The notes under the pieces were generated by a model. That model did not search any database. It was not told the origin of the DNA and saw nothing but the letters and a program-made list of their open reading frames with translations. The position numbers were made by a program, and so were the translations under genes. Positions 1 to 8,713 of a DNA stretch of 64,000 nucleotides are shown piece by piece; within the stretch, counting starts at the first letter, position 1, and each line of letters starts with the position of its first letter. The stretch is from Caldilineaceae bacterium. Lineage in GTDB: Bacteria > Chloroflexota > Anaerolineae > Caldilineales > Caldilineaceae. The DNA lies in contig JAJDTL010000015.1 in NCBI GenBank assembly GCA_022827195.1, positions 1-64,000 of the forward strand. The letters are read 5' to 3'.

Positions 1-136
1 CACTGACAGAAGTCATCGACATGACAGAACAGTTTGAGTATACTCATCTCTGAGCACCTTTCTATGCTGGCGAATTTTGGTTGGCGAACTTCTATTCTAC
101 CAGCTTGATAAGGTGCTCATTTACTCCGAATTCAGG

Positions 137-2092
137 TTAGTAAATTGTGACAGGCCAGGCTGGATGAGTTTGTCCAGCGAGACAGCGCATCGCCCGTGTC
201 ATTCCGTTAAGAAAAAACGCCTCAGCTTTGTCCCTGCTTTCATGGCGATAGGGCGTGGCTACTAACTCCTCGATTTTGGGTACGGCAAGCGTAGCGAAAA
301 GGCTTGGAAAAACTGACCGTAGCGAGTTGCGCAACCAGACATAAAAGTAGTCCGAAAGATCAGCGTAGCCAATGTTGTCGTAATACGGTGGATCAGTGGA
401 GACTACCTTATCAAAGGACAAATGGTTCTCTGCTGCGTCCATTTGCTCAACGTTGCCTGGGGTGGTTCCCGTCAGATTGTGTACAGTCTTCGCTATGTAG
501 CTCAGATTCTTTTCAAAATTTCCCCCGGAACTGCAAAATGGGTTTGCCTCTGCATAGTCCCATGCCATAGGGATAGCCTGACGTCCAAATAGGTGTGTAA
601 CAAGCTCGTTTTTCGGTTGATTGGCCCAAATGCAGAGATTCGACCAAAAGTCGGCCGATCGACTAATACCGCAAGCCAAATACACCCCCACCGCCTCAGT
701 ATACGCCATCGCACCGGCGCCGCCCTCGCGCAGGGGAACACCGTCATCCGGCAGACCGGCGGCTGCCGCGTCGAGCCGGATGCGTTCACGCGCCTGGCCC
801 ACCAGGTCGCTGAACGTCGTCAGCGCCACCAGCTGGCGGTCAGTGAACAGGTCTGCCCATGTAAAGAATCCATAGCCGCGACCACTCACCAAATTGGTTG
901 TGTCACGGTTCATAGGCTGATCAGGTTTCCACTCCGGCGCCGCCTGTTGCGCAGTTTCCTCGTGTTTCGCCGTTGGCGAAAGGTAGACTCGCCCCCGATC
1001 CCCCTCCGCGACGATAGCCATCAGACGTTCGCCCATGCGTCCTGCCATGCTCTCTCCCTTGATATAGGGATCATTGATCACAACCCCCGACATTACACAC
1101 TGGAAGTTTGCGCCCCGAGCGAGTTTAGTACCCTTTTGAGCCCACTGCGGCGGCGTCCCGGCTTTGACCGTAAAGCAATAGCCTCCGTTCTCGATCACCG
1201 GCTCGACGTAAGCCTCCTTGTTCTTCTTCTTCGACAGAATGAACGTCGACGCCAGCGGCACTTCGACGTCGGCGAAGGCGGGGTTGGGGCTGCGGACGGT
1301 GCGGGCCCAGAGCCAGGCGATGACGGTCAGCTTGCGGCCGACGTAGCGTTCCAAGTCGGGGCGTTCGGCGGCCATCGCCGCGGTCACTTCGACCTTGGGG
1401 TAGAGATGGCCGATGCGCTTTTCGGCCTCGTCGCGCATCCATTTGCCGTAGAAGCGCACGTCCTCGGCCAGGCCCGTCGCGCCCTTCCAGGCGGCGCTGA
1501 TGCCGACCTGGCCGGCGTTGCGCTCAGGGTTGACGGGGGGACGGCCGGCGAACTTGGGCGGGATCTCAATCATGGCTTTGTTGATGAGGACGGCGACGGG
1601 GTTGAGGTCGCTGGCGTAGCTTTCGAGGCCGAGGCGCTGGGCTTCGAGGGGGATGGCGCCGCCGCCGGCGAAGGGGTCGTGGAAGGCGGGCAGCTTTTCG
1701 GGGTCGAAGAGCTCGGTCGCGCGCGGGTGGTCACGGTTGTCGGCGCAGGTACGGCGCCAGCTGCGGCGGATCTCGGCGCGAGCCTTCTCCAGTACGGTTT
1801 CGTTGGTCGTGTTCTCCCACAGGACCAACTCCTCGATGATTTTGAAGAGGCGTTCGCGCTCTTGCGCTTGCTCCTCCTCGGTGGGGAACTCCTCGGGCAC
1901 GCCGGAGGGGTCGTCGACCAGCTGGGCGAAGAGCACGGCCCGCGCTGCGGCCAGCGGGCGACGCGCCCACCAGAGGTGCAGCGTGCTGGGGTGGCCGTGG
2001 CGGATCGATTTTTCGCGTGCGGAGGCGGCGTTGATGGCGTCGAGCGGGAGGGCGACTTCGATCAGTTTCTTGCGGGTCTTGGTCTGATACAC
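137..2092 (-). CDS. DUF1156-family DNA (adenine) methyltransferase, C-terminally truncated
   Basis: Likely SAM-dependent DNA methyltransferase of a defence system. The N-terminus has the DUF1156 signature ([32 protein letters not shown]). A SAM-binding motif I ([17 protein letters not shown]) lies near residue 140 and a motif IV (DPPYYDN) near residue 570. Family members usually run to about 900 residues or more and continue past the segment ending here in PVTIY. This ORF stops after that point at 651 residues, and no continuation is visible in the other frames of the 136 bases that follow. It is therefore probably a 3'-deleted gene, although both core motifs remain. It starts 9 bases after the NYN gene stop and is likely co-transcribed with it. 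Family assignment is firm; activity is doubtful. Confidence 0.8.
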   Translation of the reverse strand: MYQTKTRKKLIEVALPLDAINAASAREKSIRHGHPSTLHLWWARRPLAAARAVLFAQLVDDPSGVPEEFPTEEEQAQERERLFKIIEELVLWENTTNETVLEKARAEIRRSWRRTCADNRDHPRATELFDPEKLPAFHDPFAGGGAIPLEAQRLGLESYASDLNPVAVLINKAMIEIPPKFAGRPPVNPERNAGQVGISAAWKGATGLAEDVRFYGKWMRDEAEKRIGHLYPKVEVTAAMAAERPDLERYVGRKLTVIAWLWARTVRSPNPAFADVEVPLASTFILSKKKNKEAYVEPVIENGGYCFTVKAGTPPQWAQKGTKLARGANFQCVMSGVVINDPYIKGESMAGRMGERLMAIVAEGDRGRVYLSPTAKHEETAQQAAPEWKPDQPMNRDTTNLVSGRGYGFFTWADLFTDRQLVALTTFSDLVGQARERIRLDAAAAGLPDDGVPLREGGAGAMAYTEAVGVYLACGISRSADFWSNLCIWANQPKNELVTHLFGRQAIPMAWDYAEANPFCSSGGNFEKNLSYIAKTVHNLTGTTPGNVEQMDAAENHLSFDKVVSTDPPYYDNIGYADLSDYFYVWLRNSLRSVFPSLFATLAVPKIEELVATPYRHESRDKAEAFFLNGMTRAMRCLAGQTHPAWPVTIY

Positions 2093-2101
2093 GTTATGTC
2101 C

Positions 2102-2722
2102 TTACTTCCAAGAGGACGGCCGAGTCAGAACGTAGCCGTCGGGTTTGATGACTTGGCTTGGCAGCTGGCTGTCCCTGAATTTATCGCGACCAATGGTAAA
2201 GCAGGCTGAGCCCGCGCTCGCTAAGCCTGCCGAATGCCTTGCTGGAGGGAAAGCGACGACTACGTTCTTTTGTGGATAGCGACTTATCACTTCACGCACG
2301 GGAGTAGCTAAATCGCCATCGCCTGACATAACAATTGCTGTGTCGAATACATTGTCCAGCGCATCGCAAAGCAGCTCAACTGCGATGTTAACATCGGTCA
2401 TTTTTTCTTCGTAGGTATGCCGTGTTGCCTTGCAATTGGCGCACGAGACAGTCTTTGGCAAAAAGAATCCTTCGTGAATTTGCACACTTTGCAACGTACC
2501 TATCGCATCCAAATAGGTATCCTGCCTTTGAGACTTGAACGGATCACTAGGGTCAAAGTGCACTCTAGCAGTGAAGTAGCGAACCGTTGCTAAACGCTGG
2601 CCAGGGAGCAGCAGATTCTCGGACAGGCGGCGGACGTCGAGCCAAAGGTAGCGTTGCCACTTCTTTGCCCTCAAGCCATAGTAGAGATTGAAGCCGTCAA
2701 TGTATACTGTTACTCGCTGCAT
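2102..2722 (-). CDS. NYN-domain (LabA/DUF88-like) nuclease
   Basis: A 206-residue protein of the NYN/PIN-like RNase superfamily. The first acidic residue lies in VYIDGFNLYYG at the N-terminus. A central segment reads KMTDVNIAVELLCDA, followed by AIVMSGDGDLATPV, which gives the conserved D, D and SGDGD acidic cluster expected for metal-dependent RNA cleavage. Two Cys (SCANCKATRH) resemble half of a zinc knuckle. The start at 2722 is preceded by GAAGGGG at a good distance. It lies between a truncated DUF1156 methylase and a divergently transcribed small-RNA candidate. The 3' end of this gene is duplicated further right (3137-3217). The family is clear; an RNA target is inference. Confidence 0.85.
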   Translation of the reverse strand: MQRVTVYIDGFNLYYGLRAKKWQRYLWLDVRRLSENLLLPGQRLATVRYFTARVHFDPSDPFKSQRQDTYLDAIGTLQSVQIHEGFFLPKTVSCANCKATRHTYEEKMTDVNIAVELLCDALDNVFDTAIVMSGDGDLATPVREVISRYPQKNVVVAFPPARHSAGLASAGSACFTIGRDKFRDSQLPSQVIKPDGYVLTRPSSWK

Positions 2723-2796
2723 TCTTCTGAGCCCCTTCTTGTCTAGCGCAAGGTCGGCAAGACTTGCAATTCAATAAACAGCAACTTGGACAGGGC

Positions 2797-2825
2797 TTGA
2801 CAAATTGCGTATATTGAGGTATTCT
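2797..2825 (+). promoter_or_regulatory. Sigma-70-like promoter of small RNA copy 1
   Basis: TTGACA (2797-2802), a 17-base spacer, and TATTCT (2820-2825). It points right, away from the NYN gene. No plus-strand protein gene lies downstream; the first elements are two hairpins and a T-run. Confidence 0.65.
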
Positions 2826-2831
2826 CGCTTC

Positions 2832-2895
2832 TACCACCCCAACGAGAGTATCGTTGGGCCGACGTCCCCCCTTGTTGGGGGGCGTCTCCTTTTTG
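2832..2895 (+). ncRNA. Candidate small non-coding RNA, copy 1 (two hairpins, intrinsic terminator)
   Basis: Starts about 7 bases after the -10 box. Hairpin 1 is CCCAACGA/TCGTTGGG (2838-2845 with 2851-2858), a perfect 8-bp stem with a 5-base loop. Hairpin 2 pairs GACG and CCCCCC (2861-2871, one bulged T) with GGGGGG and CGTC (2877-2886) around a TTGTT loop. A T-run (2890-2894) follows, so hairpin 2 looks like a rho-independent terminator on the plus strand only. A second copy with the same layout lies at 3255-3316. Neighbouring protein genes are all on the minus strand, so the terminator has no other gene to serve. Function unknown. Confidence 0.55.
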
Positions 2896-2932
2896 TCCTC
2901 CATGTCCTACCTCCCAATCCAACTAAGGTCGA

Positions 2933-3133
2933 TCAACACGGTGCTTCGGTCCGCGCCAGTAACTCCCCAAGACTGTAGTTGACACTCGCCACGCCGAAAG
3001 CCGACTCGCGCTGTAAGGGCCACCGCACATAATGCAAGCGATGGGCTCCGCAGATACTCGAAGAAGCTGAAGAGTAGGCGTCCGGTTTGTTGCGCGAGTA
3101 GAGGACCTTGTTGCCCGTCACGACGATATTGCG
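2933..3133 (-). pseudogene. Remnant: 3' end of a DUF3883 helicase gene
   Basis: About 65 residues match the last residues of the intact helicase at 5129-8713. For example, NKVLYSRNKPDAY matches NEVLYSLNQPESY, and FGVASVNYSLGELLAR matches FGVTSVNYSFAELLAR. The match runs to the stop, with a frameshifted patch in the middle (SSSICGAHRLH against AIVEFLENGGHRVH). No helicase core is present upstream. It is fused directly to a fragment of an NYN gene. It is a scar of a second, diverged helicase gene. Confidence 0.8.
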
Positions 3134-3136
3134 GCG

Positions 3137-3217
3137 ACGGACGGCCGCGAATGTACCTGGCCGTCGTGTTTGGTGACTTGGTCCTGCAATGAATTGTCCT
3201 GGATTTGGCTACGACCA
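3137..3217 (-). pseudogene. Remnant: 3' end of an NYN-domain gene
   Basis: About 80 bases match the 3' end of the NYN gene at nucleotide and protein level. The residues FGRSQIQDNSLQDQVTKHDG align with IGRDKFRDSQLPSQVIKPDG. The match stops a few codons before the NYN stop, where DUF3883 sequence begins, and ends on the other side next to the promoter of small RNA copy 2. The rest of this NYN copy is deleted. Confidence 0.7.
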
Positions 3218-3220
3218 AAC

Positions 3221-3248
3221 TTGACAGTTCCGCAAGAGTTGCTATACA
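3221..3248 (+). promoter_or_regulatory. Sigma-70-like promoter of small RNA copy 2
   Basis: TTGACA (3221-3226), a 16-base spacer, and TATACA (3243-3248). The layout matches the promoter of copy 1 although the spacer sequence differs. Confidence 0.6.
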
Positions 3249-3254
3249 AGATGC

Positions 3255-3316
3255 AGACCCCACCAACGATTGAATCGTTGGCCCGACGTCCCCCATACGG
3301 GGGACGTTTCTTTTTC
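3255..3316 (+). ncRNA. Candidate small non-coding RNA, copy 2
   Basis: Hairpin 1 is CCAACGAT/ATCGTTGG (3263-3270 with 3274-3281), with a 3-base loop. Hairpin 2 is ACGTCCCCC/GGGGGACGT (3286-3294 with 3299-3307), with loop ATAC. TTCTTTTTC follows. Compared with copy 1, the stem sequences CCAACGA and ACGTCCCCC are kept while the loops differ in sequence and length. In hairpin 2 the bulge of copy 1 is absent. This pattern suggests selection on structure. Downstream is the convergent HigA/ImmA gene. Confidence 0.55.
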
Positions 3317-3402
3317 GCGCCCATTGGTCTTGCGCTAGCGTTTTGCCACTATGATCTTGGTCCTGCTCCGCCAGTGCTTGCAAACGCTCCACACGGTCGA
3401 TC

Positions 3403-4494
3403 TCAATCGTCAGTCCACTTCAGCCGGACCTTCAGTCTGTTCAGACGACTCCCCCAAACCAGAAGCCCTTCATGCTGCAGCCTTCCAACGACGATACCCG
3501 GCGCTATCCCCTGTTCTTCCGCAAAACGCTGAACGTCTGGCGCACCGAGGTTTGAAGTTTCAAGGAAACGCTTCCAAGCAGAGGAAGAGACCAGGAATCG
3601 CGCTGCCCAGTCGTTTGCCTCAGCTTCTTCGTTATCCGCATCGCCATTGCCCCAATCAACGAACACATTTTTCTTGCTGTGAAGGTAGATGTGCGCCGAC
3701 TCATGGAACAGGCTGAACCAGAGATGATCGTCCGACTTGTGACGGGCGCTCAGCGCGATCACAGGCTTGCGGCGTTCGAGCCACCAGGCGGCCCCACTCA
3801 CGCGCGCTCCCGGCAACGGCTTGACCCATACAAGGGCAACACCCGCCTCGTTGCAAAGCTGCCGCGCGTCTTCGAGCGCTTGGGGGATCTCTACGCGCGT
3901 CAACTGCCTTATGCCTTTCAAAGCCCTGAGAAAGGCAGACCTGTCGTAGCCGTCTAACGACTGTGTTTCGGCCTCAATTTCCACAAGCCGAAGCCAGGCA
4001 GTCAGATCGGGCTTTTTGCTCTCAAAGCTCGGCGATTGACGATAGGCAACGGCAGTTGCCTCGTACTTGATATTCCACGCCTCTATCGACGCCACGCCAA
4101 AAAAAGTTAACAGTTCAGTTACCTTTTCGCCAGCCGGCGTTGCATTCCGGATTGCGCCTCGCTTTGCAAGTTCACCGAGGGAGAAGCCGCGCGCCCAATC
4201 AACTGACGCTTCGGCCTCCCGTGCCTCTAATTCTCGCACTTGATGTAACCGGTAGCGTTTCTCGATGCCAAGCCAGATGTTGGCGCTGACGCCCAAGACC
4301 TTTTCGAACTGAAGCGCTGTCTTTGCTTCTACGGGAGCCTTCCCGGCCACTACCTCGCTGATGAACTTGGCAGAACGACCACATCTTCGCGCGAATTCGG
4401 CCTGCGAGATCCCGTTCGCTTCAAGGCGCTCCTCCAGAACCCATCCCGGAGGCACTGCATAGTCGGGTTGGAATCTGTCAGGTGCTGTAGCCAT
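3403..4494 (-). CDS. HigA-type antitoxin with C-terminal ImmA/IrrE metallopeptidase domain
   Basis: 363 residues from the ATG at 4494, which has AAGGAGG eight bases upstream; an in-frame ATG at 4608 would overlap the toxin gene and lacks such a site. Residues about 15-85 form a HigA-like helix-turn-helix (LEANGISQAEFARRCGRSAKFISEVVAGK). The C-terminal half has HESAHIYLH, the HExxH zinc motif of ImmA/IrrE (DUF955) peptidases. It lies downstream of a HigB-like toxin gene on the same strand. Long antitoxins of this kind occur in HigBA-like modules; the peptidase may act on itself or on a partner, which is inference. Confidence 0.88.
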   Translation of the reverse strand: MATAPDRFQPDYAVPPGWVLEERLEANGISQAEFARRCGRSAKFISEVVAGKAPVEAKTALQFEKVLGVSANIWLGIEKRYRLHQVRELEAREAEASVDWARGFSLGELAKRGAIRNATPAGEKVTELLTFFGVASIEAWNIKYEATAVAYRQSPSFESKKPDLTAWLRLVEIEAETQSLDGYDRSAFLRALKGIRQLTRVEIPQALEDARQLCNEAGVALVWVKPLPGARVSGAAWWLERRKPVIALSARHKSDDHLWFSLFHESAHIYLHSKKNVFVDWGNGDADNEEAEANDWAARFLVSSSAWKRFLETSNLGAPDVQRFAEEQGIAPGIVVGRLQHEGLLVWGSRLNRLKVRLKWTDD

Positions 4495-4570
4495 GAATCT
4501 GTCCTCCTTCGGTGGATGTTGGTAACTACAATGAGCGCTTTCGCAGCTACAAACACAAAGACCTGCTCCA

Positions 4571-4918
4571 TTACGACGACTTCGGATGATAGTCGACCAC
4601 CTCCACAACCTTGATGGCTGTCACCCGCTCCAAATCAACCCCTCCGTCACTTTTGCGGGGCAATGGATCATGATTGGGTTCGAAGACCAATCTCTTGGGG
4701 TGGGCGAGATAGACAGCGTACTGTTCGTCTCTATCACCTTTGAGTTGATGCATCCGGTCCGGTCGTGTCCTAGGCACCTGCGATAATGTTTCGGCACTCT
4801 CCAAGACTGCGAGGCGCATCATAATCGTCCTGGCCCCGCGATCTCCAAATTTCCTTTTGAGTTTCACTTTCGATTGAAAGAGTTTTTCGAGTCCAGGATT
4901 TTGAAAGGAAATTTCCAT
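4571..4918 (-). CDS. HigB/RelE-like toxin
   Basis: 115 residues from the ATG at 4918 (MEISFQNPGLEKLFQSK). A longer ORF starts at 5011 but would cover the promoter and operator, so the shorter start is preferred. Features are small size, a basic N-terminal helix (KLKRKFGDRGARTIMMRLAVL), a LxxVPxxRPDRMHQLKGDR segment and a C-terminal strand (ITAIKVVEVVDYH-like) typical of RelE-superfamily mRNA endonucleases. It precedes the HigA/ImmA gene by 76 bases, giving the toxin-first order usual for HigBA. Confidence 0.8.
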   Translation of the reverse strand: MEISFQNPGLEKLFQSKVKLKRKFGDRGARTIMMRLAVLESAETLSQVPRTRPDRMHQLKGDRDEQYAVYLAHPKRLVFEPNHDPLPRKSDGGVDLERVTAIKVVEVVDYHPKSS

Positions 4919-4945
4919 GTCTCGCCCGCTCTGAAGATGATTTTC

Positions 4946-4983
4946 GTTACCAAAATGGTAACATTCTTGGAGATTCATGTCAA
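4946..4983 (-). promoter_or_regulatory. higBA promoter with overlapping palindromic operator
   Basis: On the minus strand, TTGACA (4983-4978), a 17-base spacer and TACCAT (4960-4955). The -10 box lies inside a perfect inverted repeat, GTTACC-AAAAT-GGTAAC (4946-4962), 28 bases before the toxin start. This is the expected layout for autorepression by the helix-turn-helix antitoxin. Confidence 0.7.
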
Positions 4984-5128
4984 GTTTCCAACACCCTGAA
5001 GTATTGGGCAACGTGATGTGGCCCTCCTAAAGGGGAAAGATTCGACCTGTCCGGAAAGCTAGAGAGCTGATACTCCCGTAGCATCCGCTGTACGCTTGGT
5101 GTCTATTCTGTCAATCGAAAATGGATCC

Positions 5129-8100
5129 TCAGCTTGGGGACCCCGCCCGCGCCAACAGTTCGGCGAAGCTGTAGTTGACGCTGGTGACGCCGAAGTCGGG
5201 TTCGCGCTGGAAGGGGCGGCGCAGGTAGTGGACGCGGTGGCCGCCGTTTTCGAGAAACTCGACGATGGCGAGAATGTAGGACTCGGGCTGGTTGAGCGAG
5301 TAGAGGACCTCGTTGCGGGTGACGGTGATGCTGGGTGCGCCGCTGACGCGTCCCTTGACCTCGATGAAACGGAGGCGGCCGCCGGCGGGGTCGCGGCTTT
5401 CGATGTCGTAGCCGCGTTTTTCGAACTCGCGGTCGGTTGGCTGGTAGCCGAGCCCGCGCTCGACGGCCATGACGATCGCACGGGCGCGGGCGGCCGCGGC
5501 CTGGGTGTCGGCGGCGGCAATAGGGCGCGTTTTGGGCCCGCCCTGCATCGTGCGCAGCAGGCCCAGGGGGACGATGAGGGCTGCGCCGAGCACGACGGGC
5601 GGCCGCGGCGAGATCTGGCGCTCCTGCTCGAGGTCGGCGAGCCGTTTCGCCAGCCGCTCCTCAAGGCGGTCGGCGCGGCGCCGGGCCTGCGCAGAGTTGA
5701 GGCGGGCGTTGACCTTGCCGGCCTGCTCCTGCAGCTTGAGCTGTTCGGCGCGGTTGTCCCAGTGGGCGATCTCGAGGTTCAGCCTTTTTTGCACGGCGTC
5801 GCGCGTCTTGTCAATCAGGGGCTGCCTGGCGTTGCGGACCTCCGCGACGTGCTCGGGCACGACGTGGGCGACGGCGTAGCGCTGGGCGGACTGTTCAAGC
5901 GCCGCGCCGACCCAGTCGCACTCCGGGCGCGCGAGGACGGCTTCGGCTTCGGGCTCGTCCGGCTGCAGGGGCCGGTAGTCGAGATAAGGGGCGTACTCCT
6001 TGTGGCGGGCGTTGCCGGCGGCGTCGAGCTCGACGTAGAGCATACGCCTGGAGATGACGCGGCGGCCGCCGGCGCGCGTGAGGCCGGCGTCCTGGATGGC
6101 GTGCTCAAGGAAAAAGAGCACGCGCGGGGCGGTCCCGCTGTCGCGTTCGTCGATCAGGAGAGCGCCCTGCTTGAGGAGATCGCGGTGGCTGCGCAGCGTG
6201 TTGTCGATGACGGCGTCGAGGAGGGGGTGGCCGGGACAGACGAAGGCGGCGGGGGGCCGGCTGCCGTCGACCGCGAGCGCCTTTTCGAAGGCGATGCGCT
6301 CGTAGCGGCGCGACACGTGCATCGAGGCGCCGGTGGCAAGGTCGCGGTTGCGGACGGCGGCGGGAACGTGCGTGATCTCGTAGCGGCGGTTTTCGCGCTG
6401 GCGGGCGCGTCCGCCCAGGCGTTGGAAGGCCTCAAAGAAGAAGGACTCGATGTAGTGGGGCTGCAGGCGGCGCGCCTCGGCGCGTTCCATGTCCTCGCGG
6501 ATGCGGTGGACGCGGCTTGGGTCCATCAGCTCGGGCGTGAGCGAGCGCTCGTCGAGCAGCTCGTTCAGCCTGTCGCGGTCGAAAACGTTCTCGACGACCG
6601 TGGTCAGTCTGGCGCGCACGTCGGGCTGCTCGCCGTAGCGGATGGCGTCGACCAGCAGGTCGCGCAGGGGACGGCCTTCGAACTGCAGTTTGCCGAGGAC
6701 GTCGAAGACCTGGCCGCCGAGGGAGTGGCGGGCCTGTTCCAGCTTCTCAAGCAGGCGCCGGTAGACGTCGCCCTCGCGCGTGTCGGAGGCGACCAGGTTC
6801 CAAAGGTGGCAGACCTCAGTCTGGCCGATGCGGTGGATGCGGCCGAAACGCTGTTCGAGGCGGTTGGGGTTCCAGGGCAGATCGTAGTTGACCATGAGGT
6901 GGGCGCGCTGGAGGTTGATGCCCTCGCCGGCGGCGTCGGTGGCGAGCAGCACGCGCACTTCGGGATCGTGGCGAAAGGCATCCTGGGCGGCGTTGCGGTC
7001 CTCGCGGCGCATCCCGCCGTGGATGGTTACGACAGCCTGTTCGCGGCCGAGGCGGGCGGCGATGCGCTTTTGAAGATAGTTGAGCGTGTCGCGGTGTTCT
7101 GTGAAGATGACGAGCTTCTGCCGGGGAGAGGGGACGGGCGGGGCGATCTGGCCCGAGCCGTAGGGCGCGGGGGTCTCGCCGAACTTGGTGACGAAGAGGC
7201 GGTCGAGCAACTGGCCCAGCTCGCGCCACTTGGTATCCTGGCCGGCGCGCAGGACGCGCGCGGCCTCGGCTTCGAGGCCGGTGAGGGTGGCGATCTCCAA
7301 TTCCAACTCGTCGATGGTCTGGGCGGCGGTTGCCTCGTCGAGGACCTGCCGCTCCTGTGCCTCAACCTCGCTCTCGGGCGCGTCCTCCAGATCCTCCAGA
7401 TCTTCGCGATCGAGTCCCAGGCTGCCGGCGCCGAGATAGGGGCCTGCCGCGACAGCTGGGGACTGCGTCTCTTCCTTACGTTGCAGTCCCTCCAGCTCCT
7501 GCAGGCGGCCTTGCAGCCGTTCGCGGCGGCGCCGCAGGGAGCGGTAGATCGCCTCGGGCGAGGAGGCGAGGCGGCGCTGCAGGATGGTAAGGGCGAAGCC
7601 GACGGCGCCGGCGCGTCTGTCGTTTTCGAGGGCGCCGGCGCGGTCGAACTCCTCGCGCACGTACTGGGTTACCGCGCTGTAGAGCCGTTCCTCCTCCTCT
7701 GACAGTTTGTAGGAGACGGTATAGGCGATGCGCTCGGGGAAGAGGTGCCTACCGTCGAATTTCAGCAGTTTCTCCTTGACCATGCGGCGCATCAGATCGG
7801 AGACGTCGACGTTGTGGACGCCGTCGCGGAAGCGGCCCTCGAAGCGGTCGCCGTCAAGCAGCGCCATGAAGAGTTGGAAGTCCTCCTCCTTGCCGGTGTG
7901 GGGGGTGGCGGTCATGAGGAGGAAGTTGCGGGTGAGGTCGGCGAAAAGCTGGCCGAGGCGGTAGCGCTTGGTGTAGCGCAGCTCGCTGCCGAAGTAGCCG
8001 GCCGACATCTTGTGGGCCTCGTCGCAGACGACAAGGTCCCAGTCGCAGTCGCGCGCCTTGAGCTTTTGCTGGACCTCCTCGTCGCGCGCCAGCTTGTCGA

Positions 8101-8713
8101 GGCGGGCGATGGCGAGGTCGGTTTCGAGGAACCAGTTGCCGGTGCGGGCGGCTTCGAGCTTGTCGTTGGTGAGGATGTCGAAGGGCAGCTGGAAGCGTCG
8201 GTAGAGCTCATCCTGCCACTGTTCGGCGAGCGCGCCGGGGCAGACGATGAGGCAGCGCTGCAGGTCGCCGCGGGCGATCAGCTCTTTGATCAGGAGGCCG
8301 GCCATGATGGTCTTGCCGGCGCCGGGGTCGTCGGCCAGGAGGAAGCGCAACGGCGTGCGCGGCAGCATCGCTTCGTAGACAGCGGTGATCTGGTGGGGCA
8401 GCGGCTCGACGTCGGAGGTATGCACGGCGAGCAGGGGGTCGAAGAGGTGGGCAAGGCGGATGCGCTGCGCTTCGGAGACGAGGCGGAAGAGGGCGCCGTC
8501 GCCGTCGAAGCTCCAGGGCCGCGCCTGCTGTGCGATGCTGATGCGGGGCTCGTCCTCGCGGTAGAGGAGCTCGTTGGCGACTTCGCCGGCCGGCGTTTTG
8601 TAGGTGAGCTCGACGGCGGCTTCGCCGTACCACTGCACACTGACTACGGTGACGAGGCTGTCGCCGAGGATGCCCGCGACGGCGGCGTTGGTTGTCAGCT
8701 CTTCGAGTTTCAT
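5129..8713 (-). CDS. SNF2/DEAD-like helicase with C-terminal DUF3883 domain (DISARM-related)
   Basis: 1194 residues. Superfamily 2 helicase motifs appear in order: Walker A DDPGAGKTIMAG near residue 125, DEAH box (VVCDEAHKMSA) near 230, motif III (LLMTATPHTGKEEDF), then the C-terminal helicase domain with VIFTEHRDTLNYL, LLATDAAGEGINLQ and QRFGRIHRIGQ. The last ~110 residues are DUF3883 (GYDIESRDPAGGRLRFIEVKGR...TRNEVLYSLN), with an E-V-K core like PD-(D/E)XK folds. Similar helicases sit beside DUF1156 methylases in DISARM-like arrays. The start codon overlaps the stop of the upstream stub (ATGA), which suggests translational coupling. It probably acts on foreign DNA; that is inference from family and context. 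Confidence 0.9.
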   Translation of the reverse strand: MKLEELTTNAAVAGILGDSLVTVVSVQWYGEAAVELTYKTPAGEVANELLYREDEPRISIAQQARPWSFDGDGALFRLVSEAQRIRLAHLFDPLLAVHTSDVEPLPHQITAVYEAMLPRTPLRFLLADDPGAGKTIMAGLLIKELIARGDLQRCLIVCPGALAEQWQDELYRRFQLPFDILTNDKLEAARTGNWFLETDLAIARLDKLARDEEVQQKLKARDCDWDLVVCDEAHKMSAGYFGSELRYTKRYRLGQLFADLTRNFLLMTATPHTGKEEDFQLFMALLDGDRFEGRFRDGVHNVDVSDLMRRMVKEKLLKFDGRHLFPERIAYTVSYKLSEEEERLYSAVTQYVREEFDRAGALENDRRAGAVGFALTILQRRLASSPEAIYRSLRRRRERLQGRLQELEGLQRKEETQSPAVAAGPYLGAGSLGLDREDLEDLEDAPESEVEAQERQVLDEATAAQTIDELELEIATLTGLEAEAARVLRAGQDTKWRELGQLLDRLFVTKFGETPAPYGSGQIAPPVPSPRQKLVIFTEHRDTLNYLQKRIAARLGREQAVVTIHGGMRREDRNAAQDAFRHDPEVRVLLATDAAGEGINLQRAHLMVNYDLPWNPNRLEQRFGRIHRIGQTEVCHLWNLVASDTREGDVYRRLLEKLEQARHSLGGQVFDVLGKLQFEGRPLRDLLVDAIRYGEQPDVRARLTTVVENVFDRDRLNELLDERSLTPELMDPSRVHRIREDMERAEARRLQPHYIESFFFEAFQRLGGRARQRENRRYEITHVPAAVRNRDLATGASMHVSRRYERIAFEKALAVDGSRPPAAFVCPGHPLLDAVIDNTLRSHRDLLKQGALLIDERDSGTAPRVLFFLEHAIQDAGLTRAGGRRVISRRMLYVELDAAGNARHKEYAPYLDYRPLQPDEPEAEAVLARPECDWVGAALEQSAQRYAVAHVVPEHVAEVRNARQPLIDKTRDAVQKRLNLEIAHWDNRAEQLKLQEQAGKVNARLNSAQARRRADRLEERLAKRLADLEQERQISPRPPVVLGAALIVPLGLLRTMQGGPKTRPIAAADTQAAAARARAIVMAVERGLGYQPTDREFEKRGYDIESRDPAGGRLRFIEVKGRVSGAPSITVTRNEVLYSLNQPESYILAIVEFLENGGHRVHYLRRPFQREPDFGVTSVNYSFAELLARAGSPS

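Noticed and set aside
593-2209. 538-codon plus-strand ORF opposite the DUF1156 gene
   Set aside because: No family features; the reverse strand carries clear methylase motifs.
2838-2886. Hairpins as a plain bidirectional terminator or REP element
   Set aside because: A T-run exists only on the plus strand and a promoter precedes it, in both copies. A REP-like origin is not excluded but explains less.
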